Source: AWTP1-13 sp963840075
GTDB taxonomy: Bacteria; Pseudomonadota; Alphaproteobacteria; Rhizobiales; Hyphomicrobiaceae
NCBI GenBank assembly: GCA_963840075.1
Contig: CAWIXS010000018.1
Coordinates: 124,001 to 188,000, forward strand
Reading direction: 5' to 3'
Length of the DNA: 64,000 bases
The notes beneath the pieces are model-generated. The model did no database searches. It had not been told where the DNA came from and saw nothing but the letters and a program-made list of their open reading frames with translations. Each line of letters opens with the position of its first letter. Positions within the stretch are counted from its first letter, which is position 1. Of the stretch, positions 39,806 through 48,037 are shown in pieces. The translations under genes and the position numbers were made by a program.

Positions 39806-39940
39806 CCCTTCTCCCTCTCCCCGCTTGCGGGGAGAGGGCCGGGGTGAGGGGCAGCGGCACACTCCAACGCCGGAGTCTGTGGCTGCCCCTCACCCTAGCC
39901 CTCTCCCCACGCCGAAGTGGCGTGGGGAGAGGGAATCCCC
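39806..39940. repeat. nested inverted repeat between htpX and lemA
   Basis: CTCTCCCCGCTTGCGGGGAGAG and CTCTCCCCACGCCG...CGTGGGGAGAG are two separate hairpins; between them GGTGAGGGGCAGC pairs with GCTGCCCCTCACC. Together they form a cruciform-like 135-base element related to the CCCCTCCCC family. It would probably attenuate read-through from lemA into htpX. Confidence 0.75.
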
Positions 39941-40512
39941 TAGAACTTCACCTGCGGCGGCGTCAGCACGGCCTTGCGCTCGGCCTCCTCCAGGTTGAAG
40001 AACTCCTGCGGGCCGAAGCCCATGGACTGGGCGAACAGCACGGCCGGGAACGCCTCGCGCGTGGCATTGTATTCCGCCGCCGCGTTGTTGAAGAAGCGCC
40101 GCGCGGCGGCGATCTTGTTCTCGAGGTCGGAAAGCTCGGTCTGCAGCTGCTGGAAATTCTGGTTGGCCTTCAGATCGGGGTAGCTCTCCGCCAGCGCGAA
40201 CAGCTGGCGCAGCGCGGCCTGCAGGGTGTTCTCGGCCTGCGCCTGGGCGGCGGGCCCCTGGGAGACGGCGGCCACCGCGGCATTGCGCGCCTGAACCACG
40301 GCTTCCAGGGTGCCGCGCTCGTGCGCGGCGTAGCCCTTGACCGTCTCGATCAGATTGGGCACCAGGTCGTGGCGCTGCTTCAGCTGCACGTCGATGTCGG
40401 CGAACGACTGGCGACAGCGCTGGCGCAGCGTGACGAGGCCGTTGTAGGTAATGACCAGCCACAGGCCGATCAGGGCGAGAAGTCCCAGGATGATCCAACC
40501 GACGGTACCCAT
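39940..40512 (-). CDS. lemA: LemA family protein
   Basis: The 190-residue protein has an N-terminal membrane anchor (VGWIILGLLALIGLWLVI, about 4-21) followed by a long helical bundle with the family's YNGLVTLRQRCRQSFADIDV, RHDLVPNLIETVKGYAAHE and PDLKANQNFQQLQTELSDLE. The role is unclear; LemA is repeatedly found beside HtpX or other membrane proteases. ATG 40512 is followed directly by the membrane segment. Confidence 0.96.
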   Translation of the reverse strand: MGTVGWIILGLLALIGLWLVITYNGLVTLRQRCRQSFADIDVQLKQRHDLVPNLIETVKGYAAHERGTLEAVVQARNAAVAAVSQGPAAQAQAENTLQAALRQLFALAESYPDLKANQNFQQLQTELSDLENKIAAARRFFNNAAAEYNATREAFPAVLFAQSMGFGPQEFFNLEEAERKAVLTPPQVKF

Positions 40513-40676
40513 TGCACCTCTCCGATCCTGGCGCCGGCATGGGCCGGCTGCCACGAGCATTATTCGCCAAACACGAGCGTGAGCTTAGGGGCCTTGCACG
40601 CATTGGTTTATTGATCGAGAACAAGATCCCGCCCCAGGCCGATCGGCGATAAACGGGATACCAGGGTGCAGCCGAT

Positions 40677-40967
40677 ATGCTCAATGCGAATTTCTTCACC
40701 TACTGGTATCTGGACCTGCCGAGCCTGGTGCTGGCGGTGTTCATCTATCTCCTGCTCGGCCGGCTCGTGCTGTCGCCGTTCCTGCGCGGGGAGAGCCCGG
40801 TGATGCGTGTCCTGGCGGTTGTCACCGATCCGGTGGTGCGGACGGTGGGCGCCATCACGCCGCGTGTGGTGCCGTCCTCTCTGGTGATCGTGTTCGCCAT
40901 CATGTGGCTCTTGAGCGCGCGTATCCTGCTGCATCAGGCGCTGATCGCGCGCCGCATGTTCGGGTGA
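40677..40967 (+). CDS. YggT-like small membrane protein
   Basis: The 96-residue product has two TM helices (DLPSLVLAVFIYLLLGRLVL and PSSLVIVFAIMWLLSARILL) separated by a loop VTDPVVRTVGAITPRVV that recalls the YggT P-x-x-R-x-I-P segment. YggT proteins have been linked to cell shape and osmotic tolerance. It is followed 32 bases later by another small membrane protein gene and is probably cotranscribed with it. Confidence 0.7.
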   Translation: MLNANFFTYWYLDLPSLVLAVFIYLLLGRLVLSPFLRGESPVMRVLAVVTDPVVRTVGAITPRVVPSSLVIVFAIMWLLSARILLHQALIARRMFG

Positions 40968-40999
40968 GCCGCATGTTCGGCTGAGCCTCGGGGGGCCTC

Positions 41000-41425
41000 A
41001 TGGGGAGCTACGAGCGGGGTTTCCGGCGGCAGGGCCCGCGGCTGATCGGGCACGGCGTGCCGCTCGTCGCCGTGGCCGCCCTTGCGGTGTTCAACGGCTC
41101 GCTGCACGCGCTCGTGCTCGATACGGTCGCCTACTCGCCGGTCTACAATTCCGTCTCCTACTTCGTCTCCACCTTCGCGAGCGGGAGCTGGTTCGACGGC
41201 TTCGTGCGCGGCGTGCTGGCCGCCGGCCCGCAGCTCTACCAGAACCTGACCTCGGTGCTCATCGCCGCCATGACGCTCTTGATCGCCGGCATTCCCGCAG
41301 CACTCTACGAGCGCATCAGGGGGCTCGAAGCGAGCACGCCCGTGTCGCTGGGCATATGGCTCGCCGGCGCCGTCCTGCTCACGCTGCCGACCATCCTGAA
41401 GGCGCTCAGCGGCGAGGAGCTTTGA
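41000..41425 (+). CDS. small integral membrane protein, unknown family
   Basis: The 141-residue product has hydrophobic segments at about 19-42 (HGVPLVAVAALAVFNGSLHA), 80-100 (LTSVLIAAMTLLIAGIPAAL) and 116-133 (LGIWLAGAVLLTLPTIL), with a Tyr/Ser-rich periplasmic-looking stretch between the first two (YSPVYNSVSYFVSTFAS). No known motif. It ends convergently with, and overlaps by 20 bases, the GST gene on the other strand. Confidence 0.65.
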   Translation: MGSYERGFRRQGPRLIGHGVPLVAVAALAVFNGSLHALVLDTVAYSPVYNSVSYFVSTFASGSWFDGFVRGVLAAGPQLYQNLTSVLIAAMTLLIAGIPAALYERIRGLEASTPVSLGIWLAGAVLLTLPTILKALSGEEL

Positions 41426-42122
41426 GCGCGGGCTTGCTGCGGGCCGACGGCTTCGTCGCTGGGCGCGCGGCCGCAATCTGCTCCTCGGCGCCCTTGCCCC
41501 ATTCGGCCATCGCCGGGTGCGCAAACAGGGCCTCCACGTAGGCCTGCGCGGTGCCGTCGTCGTCGCCATAGCGGGCGAGGTCCGGCAGGTAGGTGCGGAA
41601 CCGCGACGCCACCGGGGCGTACATGGCGTCGGCCGCGCAGAACCGGCCGGCGAGAAACGGCCCGCCGACACCGTGCCGCTGGCGGCACTCGCGCCAGAGG
41701 GCGACGATGCGCCGTACGTCGGCGGCGACCGGCCCGGGCAGGCGGGCTTTCGGCGCGCGCGCGACGAAATCCATGGGGCAATGCTCGCGCAGGGCCTGGA
41801 AGCCCGAGTGCATCTCCGCCGCGATGCAGCGGGCATGCGCCCGCGCCGCCGCCGACCTGGGCCACAGGGCGGGATGGGAGTAGCGATGCGTCTCGGCCAG
41901 AAACTCCAGGATGGCGAGGCTGTCCCAGATCACGCGGCCGCCTCCCAGCAGCGCCGGCACCTTGCCGGACGGCGAATAGGTCAGGATTTGCGCCTTGCCG
42001 TCGGGCGCGCGCAGGTCGATGTGGATTTCATCGAAGGCGATGCCGGCCTGGCGCAGGGCGAGCCAGGGGCGCAGGCTCCAGCTCGAGGTATTCTTGTTGC
42101 CAATCACCAATTGGTAAGCCAT
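41406..42122 (-). CDS. glutathione S-transferase family protein
   Basis: The 238-residue product begins QLVIGNKNTSSWSLRPWLAL, the hallmark of a GST subgroup with catalytic Ser near residues 13-15. It continues with SPSGKVPALLGGGRVIWDSL (cis-Pro and the DSLAI glutathione site) and a helical C-domain (GRFCAADAMYAPVASRFRTY). The C-terminal about 20 residues are Lys/Ala/Pro-rich. ATG 42122 fits the first strand. Confidence 0.92.
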   Translation of the reverse strand: MAYQLVIGNKNTSSWSLRPWLALRQAGIAFDEIHIDLRAPDGKAQILTYSPSGKVPALLGGGRVIWDSLAILEFLAETHRYSHPALWPRSAAARAHARCIAAEMHSGFQALREHCPMDFVARAPKARLPGPVAADVRRIVALWRECRQRHGVGGPFLAGRFCAADAMYAPVASRFRTYLPDLARYGDDDGTAQAYVEALFAHPAMAEWGKGAEEQIAAARPATKPSARSKPALKAPRR

Positions 42123-42230
42123 GCGATGACCCCGTGGACAAGCGACCCCGCACGACGTTGCGGGAATTGTCATGTGCCGCAACGCTGCCGATAATGTGCG
42201 GCGATCACAACCGGTTTCACGAAGGCGCCG

Positions 42231-43667
42231 ATGCCCGCAAGCGAAAACAGCATTGCCTCGGAGGCCGCAGCCGTGCTGGTGCCGGCCGACAGCGGGCTCA
42301 GATCGATCCCCATCTGGCTCGTGCGCGACGCCGATTGGGCACGTCAGGCGGGCCTCACCGAGGCGCAGCGGACATGGGTGGAGGCCCAGGGCTTCAAGGG
42401 CGAGGGCAGGAGGCACCTGCTCCTGCCGGCCGGCGACGGCAGCCTTGCCGGCGTAGTCCTGGGGCTCGGCGCCGCGCGCGAGCGCGATCCGATGGACAGG
42501 GCGGAGCTGGCGGTGGGCCTGCTTGCCGGCGTGCTGCCCGGCGGGCGATATCGCCTGGCCGGCGGGGTGGAGGATGGCGAGTTGGCGGCGGTGGCCTGGG
42601 GCCTCGGCGCCTACCGCTTCCGGCGCTACAAGAGCGCCAACGGCGAACGGTCGGCGCGCCCGCAGCTCGAGCTTTCACCCGCTGCCGGCCTGGCGCGCGC
42701 CGAGGCCGCCGTCGACGCCACCTGGCTGGGCCGCGACCTCATCAATACGCCGGCCGGCGATATGGGACCCGAGGAGCTGGAGCAGGCGGTACGCCGGCTC
42801 GCCGCGCGGCACGGGGCGGAGGTGAGCAGCATCGTCGGCGAGGCGCTGTTGGCGGAGAACCTCCCCATGATCCACGCGGTGGGGCGGGCGAGCCAGCGCC
42901 CGCCGCGCCTGATCGACCTGACCTGGGGCAGCGCCACGGCGCCGCGCGTGACGCTGGTCGGCAAGGGCATCTGCTTCGACACCGGCGGGCTCGACCTCAA
43001 GCCGGCCGCCTCCATGCTGCTGATGAAGAAGGACATGGGCGGTGCGGCCACGGCGCTGGCGCTGGCACACATGATCATGGCGGAGAGGCTCGCCGTGCGC
43101 CTGCGCGTGGTGATCCCGGCGGCCGAGAACAGCGTGGCCGGGAACGCGTTCCGCCCCGGCGACGTGCTCGTGAGCCGCGCCGGGACGACGGTGGAGATCG
43201 GCAACACCGATGCGGAGGGCCGGCTGGTGCTGGCCGATGCACTGGCACTTGCCGACGCGGAGCGGCCCGACACCCTGGTGAGCTTCGCCACCCTGACGGG
43301 CGCGGCGCGCACGGCGTTGGGACCGGAGCTGCCGCCCTGCTATACCGATGACGATCAGTTTGCCCGGGCGATTGCGGCGGCCGGAAACCGCGTCGGCGAC
43401 CCGGTCTGGCGCATGCCCTTCTGGACGAGCTACGAATCGACGCTGGACAGCGCGGTTGCCGACATGAACAACGTCTCGGAGGGCCCGTTCGCCGGCTCGG
43501 TGACGGCGGCCCTGTTCCTGCGCCGCTTCGTGAAGGGCGCCCGCCGCTTCGCCCACCTCGACATCTACGGCTGGCGCCAGCAGGTGAAGCCGCTCGGCCC
43601 GAAGGGCGGCGAGGTTCAGGGCGCGCGCGCCATCCTCGAGGTGTTGCGCGCGGAGTCGAGCGAATAG
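42231..43667 (+). CDS. M17 leucyl aminopeptidase
   Basis: A 478-residue dizinc aminopeptidase. The catalytic core shows GKGICFDTGGLDLKP (about 244-258, with zinc ligands K245 and D250), MKKDMGGAA at 265-273 and NTDAEGRLVLADA at 325-337, the family signature. The N-terminal macro-like domain is less conserved, as in the PepB/PepA-like group of alphaproteobacteria. It is followed by an NlpC/P60 gene; a shared role in recycling cell-wall or other peptides is an inference. Confidence 0.94.
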   Translation: MPASENSIASEAAAVLVPADSGLRSIPIWLVRDADWARQAGLTEAQRTWVEAQGFKGEGRRHLLLPAGDGSLAGVVLGLGAARERDPMDRAELAVGLLAGVLPGGRYRLAGGVEDGELAAVAWGLGAYRFRRYKSANGERSARPQLELSPAAGLARAEAAVDATWLGRDLINTPAGDMGPEELEQAVRRLAARHGAEVSSIVGEALLAENLPMIHAVGRASQRPPRLIDLTWGSATAPRVTLVGKGICFDTGGLDLKPAASMLLMKKDMGGAATALALAHMIMAERLAVRLRVVIPAAENSVAGNAFRPGDVLVSRAGTTVEIGNTDAEGRLVLADALALADAERPDTLVSFATLTGAARTALGPELPPCYTDDDQFARAIAAAGNRVGDPVWRMPFWTSYESTLDSAVADMNNVSEGPFAGSVTAALFLRRFVKGARRFAHLDIYGWRQQVKPLGPKGGEVQGARAILEVLRAESSE

Positions 43668-43674
43668 AAAATAG

Positions 43675-43766
43675 GGAATAGGGAGCAGCGAACAGCGAAC
43701 AGTGAGTCGAAGCAGAGCGACGTTGGCTCCCATTCGCCATTCGCCATTCGCTATTCGCCTCAAAGA
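43675..43766. repeat. GCGAATGG-type element
   Basis: An array of A/G-rich short repeats (GGGAATAGGGAGCAGCGAAC, AGCGAACAGTGAG) is followed by CCATTCGCCATTCGCCATTC. It is related to the element at 4456-4520. It lies between the aminopeptidase and the NlpC/P60 gene. Confidence 0.65.
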
Positions 43767-43778
43767 CAGAGGAGACCG

Positions 43779-44660
43779 TTGACCAAGCGCTCACTCGATC
43801 CCCGCCGGCATCCCTTCCGCGCCGATCTCGCCGCCGAGACGCTGCGCGGCAAGGTCGCCGCCGCCCGCCATGTCAAAGGCGAGGCGCGCCAGGTGGTGCA
43901 TCCGGCAGCGCCGCTCTGGCCGCGGCCCGATGCGCGCGAGGGCTGGGCTACGCAAGCGCTGTTCGGCGAGCGCGTCACCGTCTACGAGGGGAAGGGGGGC
44001 TGGGCCTGGGTGCAGCTCGAGCGCGACGGCTATGTCGGCTACCTCGATGCGCGCGCACTGTCGGCGAAGCTGCGGGCACCGACGCACAGGGTGCGCGCGC
44101 CCGGCACGTTCCTCTATGCGTCCGCCAGCGCCAAGGCCGTCACGGGGCCGCACCTCAGCATGACCGCGCTGCTCTCGGTCGCCGAGACGGGCGCGGCCTT
44201 CTCCAGGCTGGCCGAGGGCGGCTTCGTGCCGACGCGGCATATCGCCGAGCTTTCCCGCTTTGCGCCCGACTTCGTGGCCGTGGCCGAGCGCTTCGCCGGC
44301 ACGCCTTACGTATGGGGCGGCAAGACGCGGCTCGGGCTCGACTGCTCGGGCCTCGTACAGGTGGCCATGCACGCCGCGGGCCTCGACTGCCCGCGCGACA
44401 GCGACATGCAGCAGGCCGAGCTCGGCCGCGAGGTCGACATCGGTGCCAACCTCGACGGGCTCGAGCGCGGCGATCTGGTGTTCTGGAGCGGGCACGTCGG
44501 CATCATGACCGACGCCTTCATGCTGCTGCACGCCAACGCCTACCACATGGCCGTGGTCGCGGAGCCGCTGCGGGGCGCCGTCGACCGCATCGCGCGCGGG
44601 GGCCTGGAGATCGCCGCGATCAAGCGGCCCGAGGCCAGGGGCCTCGAGGCAGGCGAGTGA
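43779..44660 (+). CDS. NlpC/P60 cell-wall peptidase with SH3 regions
   Basis: The 293-residue protein starts at TTG 43779, eight bases after GGAG; no ATG fits before the family's RRHPFRADLA opening. Two bacterial SH3-like stretches (around TQALFGERVTVYEGKGGWAW and ETGAAFSRLAEGGFVPTRHI) precede the NlpC/P60 domain, which has the catalytic Cys in LGLDCSGLVQVA and His in FWSGHVGIM. No signal peptide is visible, so it may act on peptides in the cytosol, like other gamma-D-glutamyl-L-diamino acid peptidases of murein recycling. Confidence 0.92.
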   Translation: MTKRSLDPRRHPFRADLAAETLRGKVAAARHVKGEARQVVHPAAPLWPRPDAREGWATQALFGERVTVYEGKGGWAWVQLERDGYVGYLDARALSAKLRAPTHRVRAPGTFLYASASAKAVTGPHLSMTALLSVAETGAAFSRLAEGGFVPTRHIAELSRFAPDFVAVAERFAGTPYVWGGKTRLGLDCSGLVQVAMHAAGLDCPRDSDMQQAELGREVDIGANLDGLERGDLVFWSGHVGIMTDAFMLLHANAYHMAVVAEPLRGAVDRIARGGLEIAAIKRPEARGLEAGE

Positions 44661-44995
44661 TGGAGCCGCGCGCCGTGCGCCAGGAGGAGCCGCTGACGCC
44701 CGAGGAGCTGGAGCGCCTGCAGCGCCGCGAGCGCCAGGTGGCCCTGGTGCATGCGGCGGCTCTGGGCGCCGTTCTGCTGGCGATCCTGGCCGCCTACCGC
44801 TTCGGCGACTCGGCCTGGTTCCGGGGCCTGTTCGTCGCTGTCGTCGTCGTTTCCGCGGCGGCCGCCGCCGTCGTGCAGCTGTTGGAGAGGTGTCCGCGCT
44901 GCGGGGCGCGGCTGCACCGCAAGTTGCTGGTGGCTGCGCCGGAGGCATGCGCGGCGTGCGGCGTCCACCTCAGGCCCCCGCCGGCGGACGGATGA
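44660..44995 (+). CDS. small membrane protein with zinc ribbon
   Basis: A 111-residue product overlapping the NlpC/P60 stop by one base (TGATG). It has a charged N-terminal helix, two hydrophobic segments (ALGAVLLAILAAYRF and GLFVAVVVVSAAAAAVV) and a C-terminal Cys4 ribbon (ERCPRCGARL ... EACAACGVHL). Function unknown. The overlap suggests cotranscription with the peptidase. Confidence 0.72.
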   Translation: MEPRAVRQEEPLTPEELERLQRRERQVALVHAAALGAVLLAILAAYRFGDSAWFRGLFVAVVVVSAAAAAVVQLLERCPRCGARLHRKLLVAAPEACAACGVHLRPPPADG

Positions 44996-45107
44996 CGTTG
45001 TGTCGGACCGTCGCTGACACTATCGTTGCATCTGGCACGAATGCATGGCTCGCAGGTCTCGCGGCGGCCGGCAGGTCCCGCGCGACCGGCAGGGGGAGGG
45101 TTCCACC

Positions 45108-46098
45108 ATGAAGCTGGACTGGCTCAGCAGGGCCGCCGCGATCGGCGCCCTGGCGATGACGCTCGCGGGCCTGCCCGCCGAGGCCCAGGAGTACCCGACG
45201 CGCAACGTCACCATCGTCGTGCCGCTGGCGGCCGGCAGCGGCATGGACGCCATCGTGCGCGTGTATGCGGAGGACCTCGCCAAGGCGCTCGGCAAGCCGG
45301 TGGTGGTGGAGAACCAGCCCGGCGCAGCGCTGATGCTGGCGGCGCAGAACGTGGCCCGCGCCGCGCCCGACGGCCACACCCTCGTCGTTGCCTCCGCGCC
45401 GGTGCTGGCGGTCAATCCGACGCTCTACAAGAAGGTGAACTACGACGCCGAGAAGGACTTCGCGCCGATCGCGCTCTACGCCAAGTCGCCGTTCGTCCTG
45501 ATCGTCAACCCGGCCTTCGGCGCCAAGTCCATGCAGGACTACATCAAGAAGGCCCAGGACAGCGCCAATCCCCTCACCTACGCCACCACCGGGGCGGGAA
45601 CGCTGCAGTTCCTGACGATGGAGGTCTTGAAGCGCGACCACAAGTTCAAGGCGAGCCACGTTGCCTACCGCAGCCCGCCGCAGATCGTGAACGACATCGT
45701 GGGCGGCCACATCGTCTCCTCGATCTCGGAGACCGGCGCGGCGCTGTCGCTGATCCAGGAAGGCAAGATCGAGGCGCTCGGCATCACCGCGTCCGCGAGG
45801 CTCCCCGCTCTGCCGCAAGGTGCCCACCGTGGCCGAGGCGATGGGCATGCCCGGCTTCGAGGCCGTCTCCTGGCACGTGCTGCTGGCGCCGTCGAAGACC
45901 CCGCGGCCGGTCGTCGAGCGCCTGCACGCGGAGATGAAGCGCATCACCGGCAGTGCCGCGTTCCAGAAGCGCGTGAGCACGCTCGGCCTGATGCCGCTCG
46001 AGCCGCGCTCGATCGCGGAGATCGAGCGCTACATCAAGAGCGAGCGCGAGCGCTGGGGCGGCGTGGTGACCGAGCTCGGCCTCGCCCGCTCGCTGTGA
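45108..46098 (+). CDS. Bug-family (TctC) solute-binding protein (one frameshift)
   Basis: A periplasmic receptor of the tripartite tricarboxylate transporter type. The signal peptide (LSRAAAIGALAMTLAGLPAEA) is cleaved near residue 26. The family's features follow: YPTRNVTIVVPLAAGSGMDA, VVVENQPGAALMLAAQNVAR, and the late segment PTVAEAMGMPGFEAVSWHVL. One extra base near 45816 shifts the frame before KVPTVAEAMG; corrected length is about 329 residues. No tctA or tctB permease gene is adjacent, as is common for orphan Bug receptors. Ligand unknown. Confidence 0.9.
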
Positions 46099-46207
46099 TG
46101 GGGTCGACCCTGCGCCCCGGCGAAGGCCCTGCGGTATTCACACAAAGTCGCCCAGGGGGGCGTTGCCCCGCAAGAGGTTCCCCGGGCATCTGGTTGGCTC
46201 GGACGCC

Positions 46208-46284
46208 GCCGCAAGGACTCCTCCCCCCTCGGTCGCGTCGAAGGCATTCTGCCTTCGACACTGAGGGGGAGGAGTCCTTGCGGC
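46208..46284. terminator. 77-base nested hairpin
   Basis: GCCGCAAGGACTCCTCCCCC pairs with GGGGGAGGAGTCCTTGCGGC, and a second inverted repeat GTCGAAGGCA/TGCCTTCGAC lies inside (46237-46259). Transcribed, this gives a very stable stem after the Bug receptor gene. It lacks a U-tract, so it may be a mobile-type palindrome rather than a classical terminator. The rest of 46099-46503 shows nothing else I can support. Confidence 0.65.
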
Positions 46285-46503
46285 TCGCTTCTTCATCTCC
46301 ACCGAGCGTCGCAATCCACGTCTCCTTTCTTCTGGCGAGTCGGATGCGTGGATGCCGCAGGGCGCAGGCCGGGGGTGACCCCACGGCAATCGGAAGTCAT
46401 TCGTCGCTTCGGGCGGCGAGGCGGACCCGGTCGCAGCTTTGTGTCTCGCTGGACGAACGGGCCTCCAGCTAGAGTGCTCGCAATCCCGGCATCGAAAGAT
46501 CGT

Positions 46504-47889
46504 ATGGCAGCCAACATGAGCGACATCTCCTTCGAGGCGGCACTCGACCAGCGCACCGCCGGCATGCTCGAGGCCTGCACCAGGTGCGGCAAGTGCGTCG
46601 AGGCCTGCCCGAGCGTGGCGCCGGCCGGCATCGCCGACGCCAACCCCAAGGACATCATCGCGGGCGTGCTCGACATCGTGCGGACCGGCGACGGCGCCCT
46701 GGCCTCGCGCACCTGGGCCGCCGTCCTGCACGGGCAGCGGCGACTGCATCGAGGCGTGCGACTACGGCGTCAATCCGCGCTTCCTGCTGGCGATGGCGCG
46801 CCTGGCCCTGGTCAGGGCCCAGAAGGCACCCGACGAGCGGCGCCGCGACGGGCTGCGGGTCTACCGGGGCGTCGGCCAGGACGTGGCCATGCTCTCGCGC
46901 CTGCAGCTCGACCAGGCGCTGCTGGAGCGGCTCGGACAGGGGCCGGCGTCGGTGCGCACGCCCGAGGAGCCGCCGGACTTCGTGTTCTACACCGGCTGCA
47001 ACGTGCTCAAGACGCCGCACATCGCGCTCACCGCCCTCGACATCATGGATGCGCTCGGCATCAGCTACCAGGTGATGGGCGGGCCGAGCCACTGCTGCGG
47101 CATCATGCACTTGAGAGCCGGCGACGCCGAGATCTCCGGGCGCATGGGGGCGAGCACCGTCGAGAAGCTGTCGCACTCGAGGTCGGGCCGGGTGCTCTCC
47201 TGGTGCCCGAGCTGCTATGTGCAGTTCACCGAGACCACGCTGCCGACGCTCGAGAAGCAGGGCGCCTCCCGCCCCTTCGAGATGACGCCGTTCATCCGCT
47301 TCCTGCGCGAGCGGCTCGATGAGCTCAGGCCGCATCTGCGCACGCCTGTCGAGATGCGCGTCGCGCTGCACGGCACCCGGGCGTCGCCGGCGTCATGGAG
47401 GCGGCGGCCGACCTCCTGCAGGCGGTTCCCGGCGTGGAGCTGGTCGACCTCGCGCAGCCCGCCGTCGGCCTGCAGTCCGTCTACCTCGCCGTCCTGCCGG
47501 CCTACCGGCGCGAGCTGCAGCTCGCCGAGCTGGAGGCGGCGCGCGCGGCGGGCATCGATGCGCTGGTGGCGGTCTATCATTCCGACCATCGCGAGCTGTG
47601 CGCCCACGAGCGCGACTGGCCGTTCCGCATCCTCAACATTCTCGATGTGGTCGGCGCCGGCATGGGGCTCGCCCGGCACGACCGCTACAAGGAGCTGGCG
47701 CTGATGCAGGATGCCGACCTGATCGTCGCCGACTGCGCCGACATGCTCGCCCGGCACGCCCTCGACGCCGAGGCCGCGCGCAAGGCCGTGGTCAAGGCGC
47801 TCGCCGACCAACCGCTGCCGCTCAAGGGGTCAGACCCCTCGCCTCCATCGCTGGCGGCCCAAGCTCCAACGTCTGCGCGAGGGGTCTGA
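46504..47889 (+). CDS. Fe-S oxidoreductase with CCG domains (two frameshifts)
   Basis: An HdrD/GlcF-like subunit. N-terminal ferredoxin motifs are EACTRCGKCVEACPSVAP and, after correcting an extra C at 46725-46726, TGSGDCIEACDYGVNPRF. The CCG-type cysteine domains follow (FYTGCNVLKTPH, GGPSHCCGIMH, SWCPSCYVQF). A second break near 47370 precedes GVAGVMEAAADLLQAVPG. Corrected length is about 461 residues. The final about 17 residues (GSDPSPPSLAAQAPTSARGV) are encoded by a palindromic repeat. Such subunits pass electrons between a flavoprotein and membrane or quinone partners; none is adjacent. Confidence 0.82.
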
Positions 47890-47892
47890 CCC
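47826..47892. repeat. GGGGTCAGACCCCTCG inverted repeat
   Basis: GGGGTCAGACCCCTCGC and GCGAGGGGTCTGACCCC are near-perfect inverted arms about 30 bases apart. It forms the 3' end of the Fe-S protein coding region, including the stop codon, and matches the element at 25985-26056. Confidence 0.85.
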
Positions 47893-47948
47893 CTTCGCCA
47901 CCCCCTGCCGTCGGTGCAGCGGTGACACGGCAATACCGGAGCATCAGA

Positions 47949-48037
47949 CGTAGGGCGGAATAGGCGTTAGCCGTATTCCGCCGATATTCGCGAGACACGG
48001 CGGATTGCGCTTCGCTAATCCGCCCTGCGGCTACGAC
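47949..48037. repeat. GTAGGGCGG inverted element
   Basis: CGTAGGGCGGAATAGGCG and AATCCGCCCTGCGGCTACG bracket about 90 bases, with a CGTATTCCGCCG / CGGCGGATTGCG pair inside. It is related to 38664-38767 and ends at the stop of the Rieske oxygenase gene. Confidence 0.8.
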
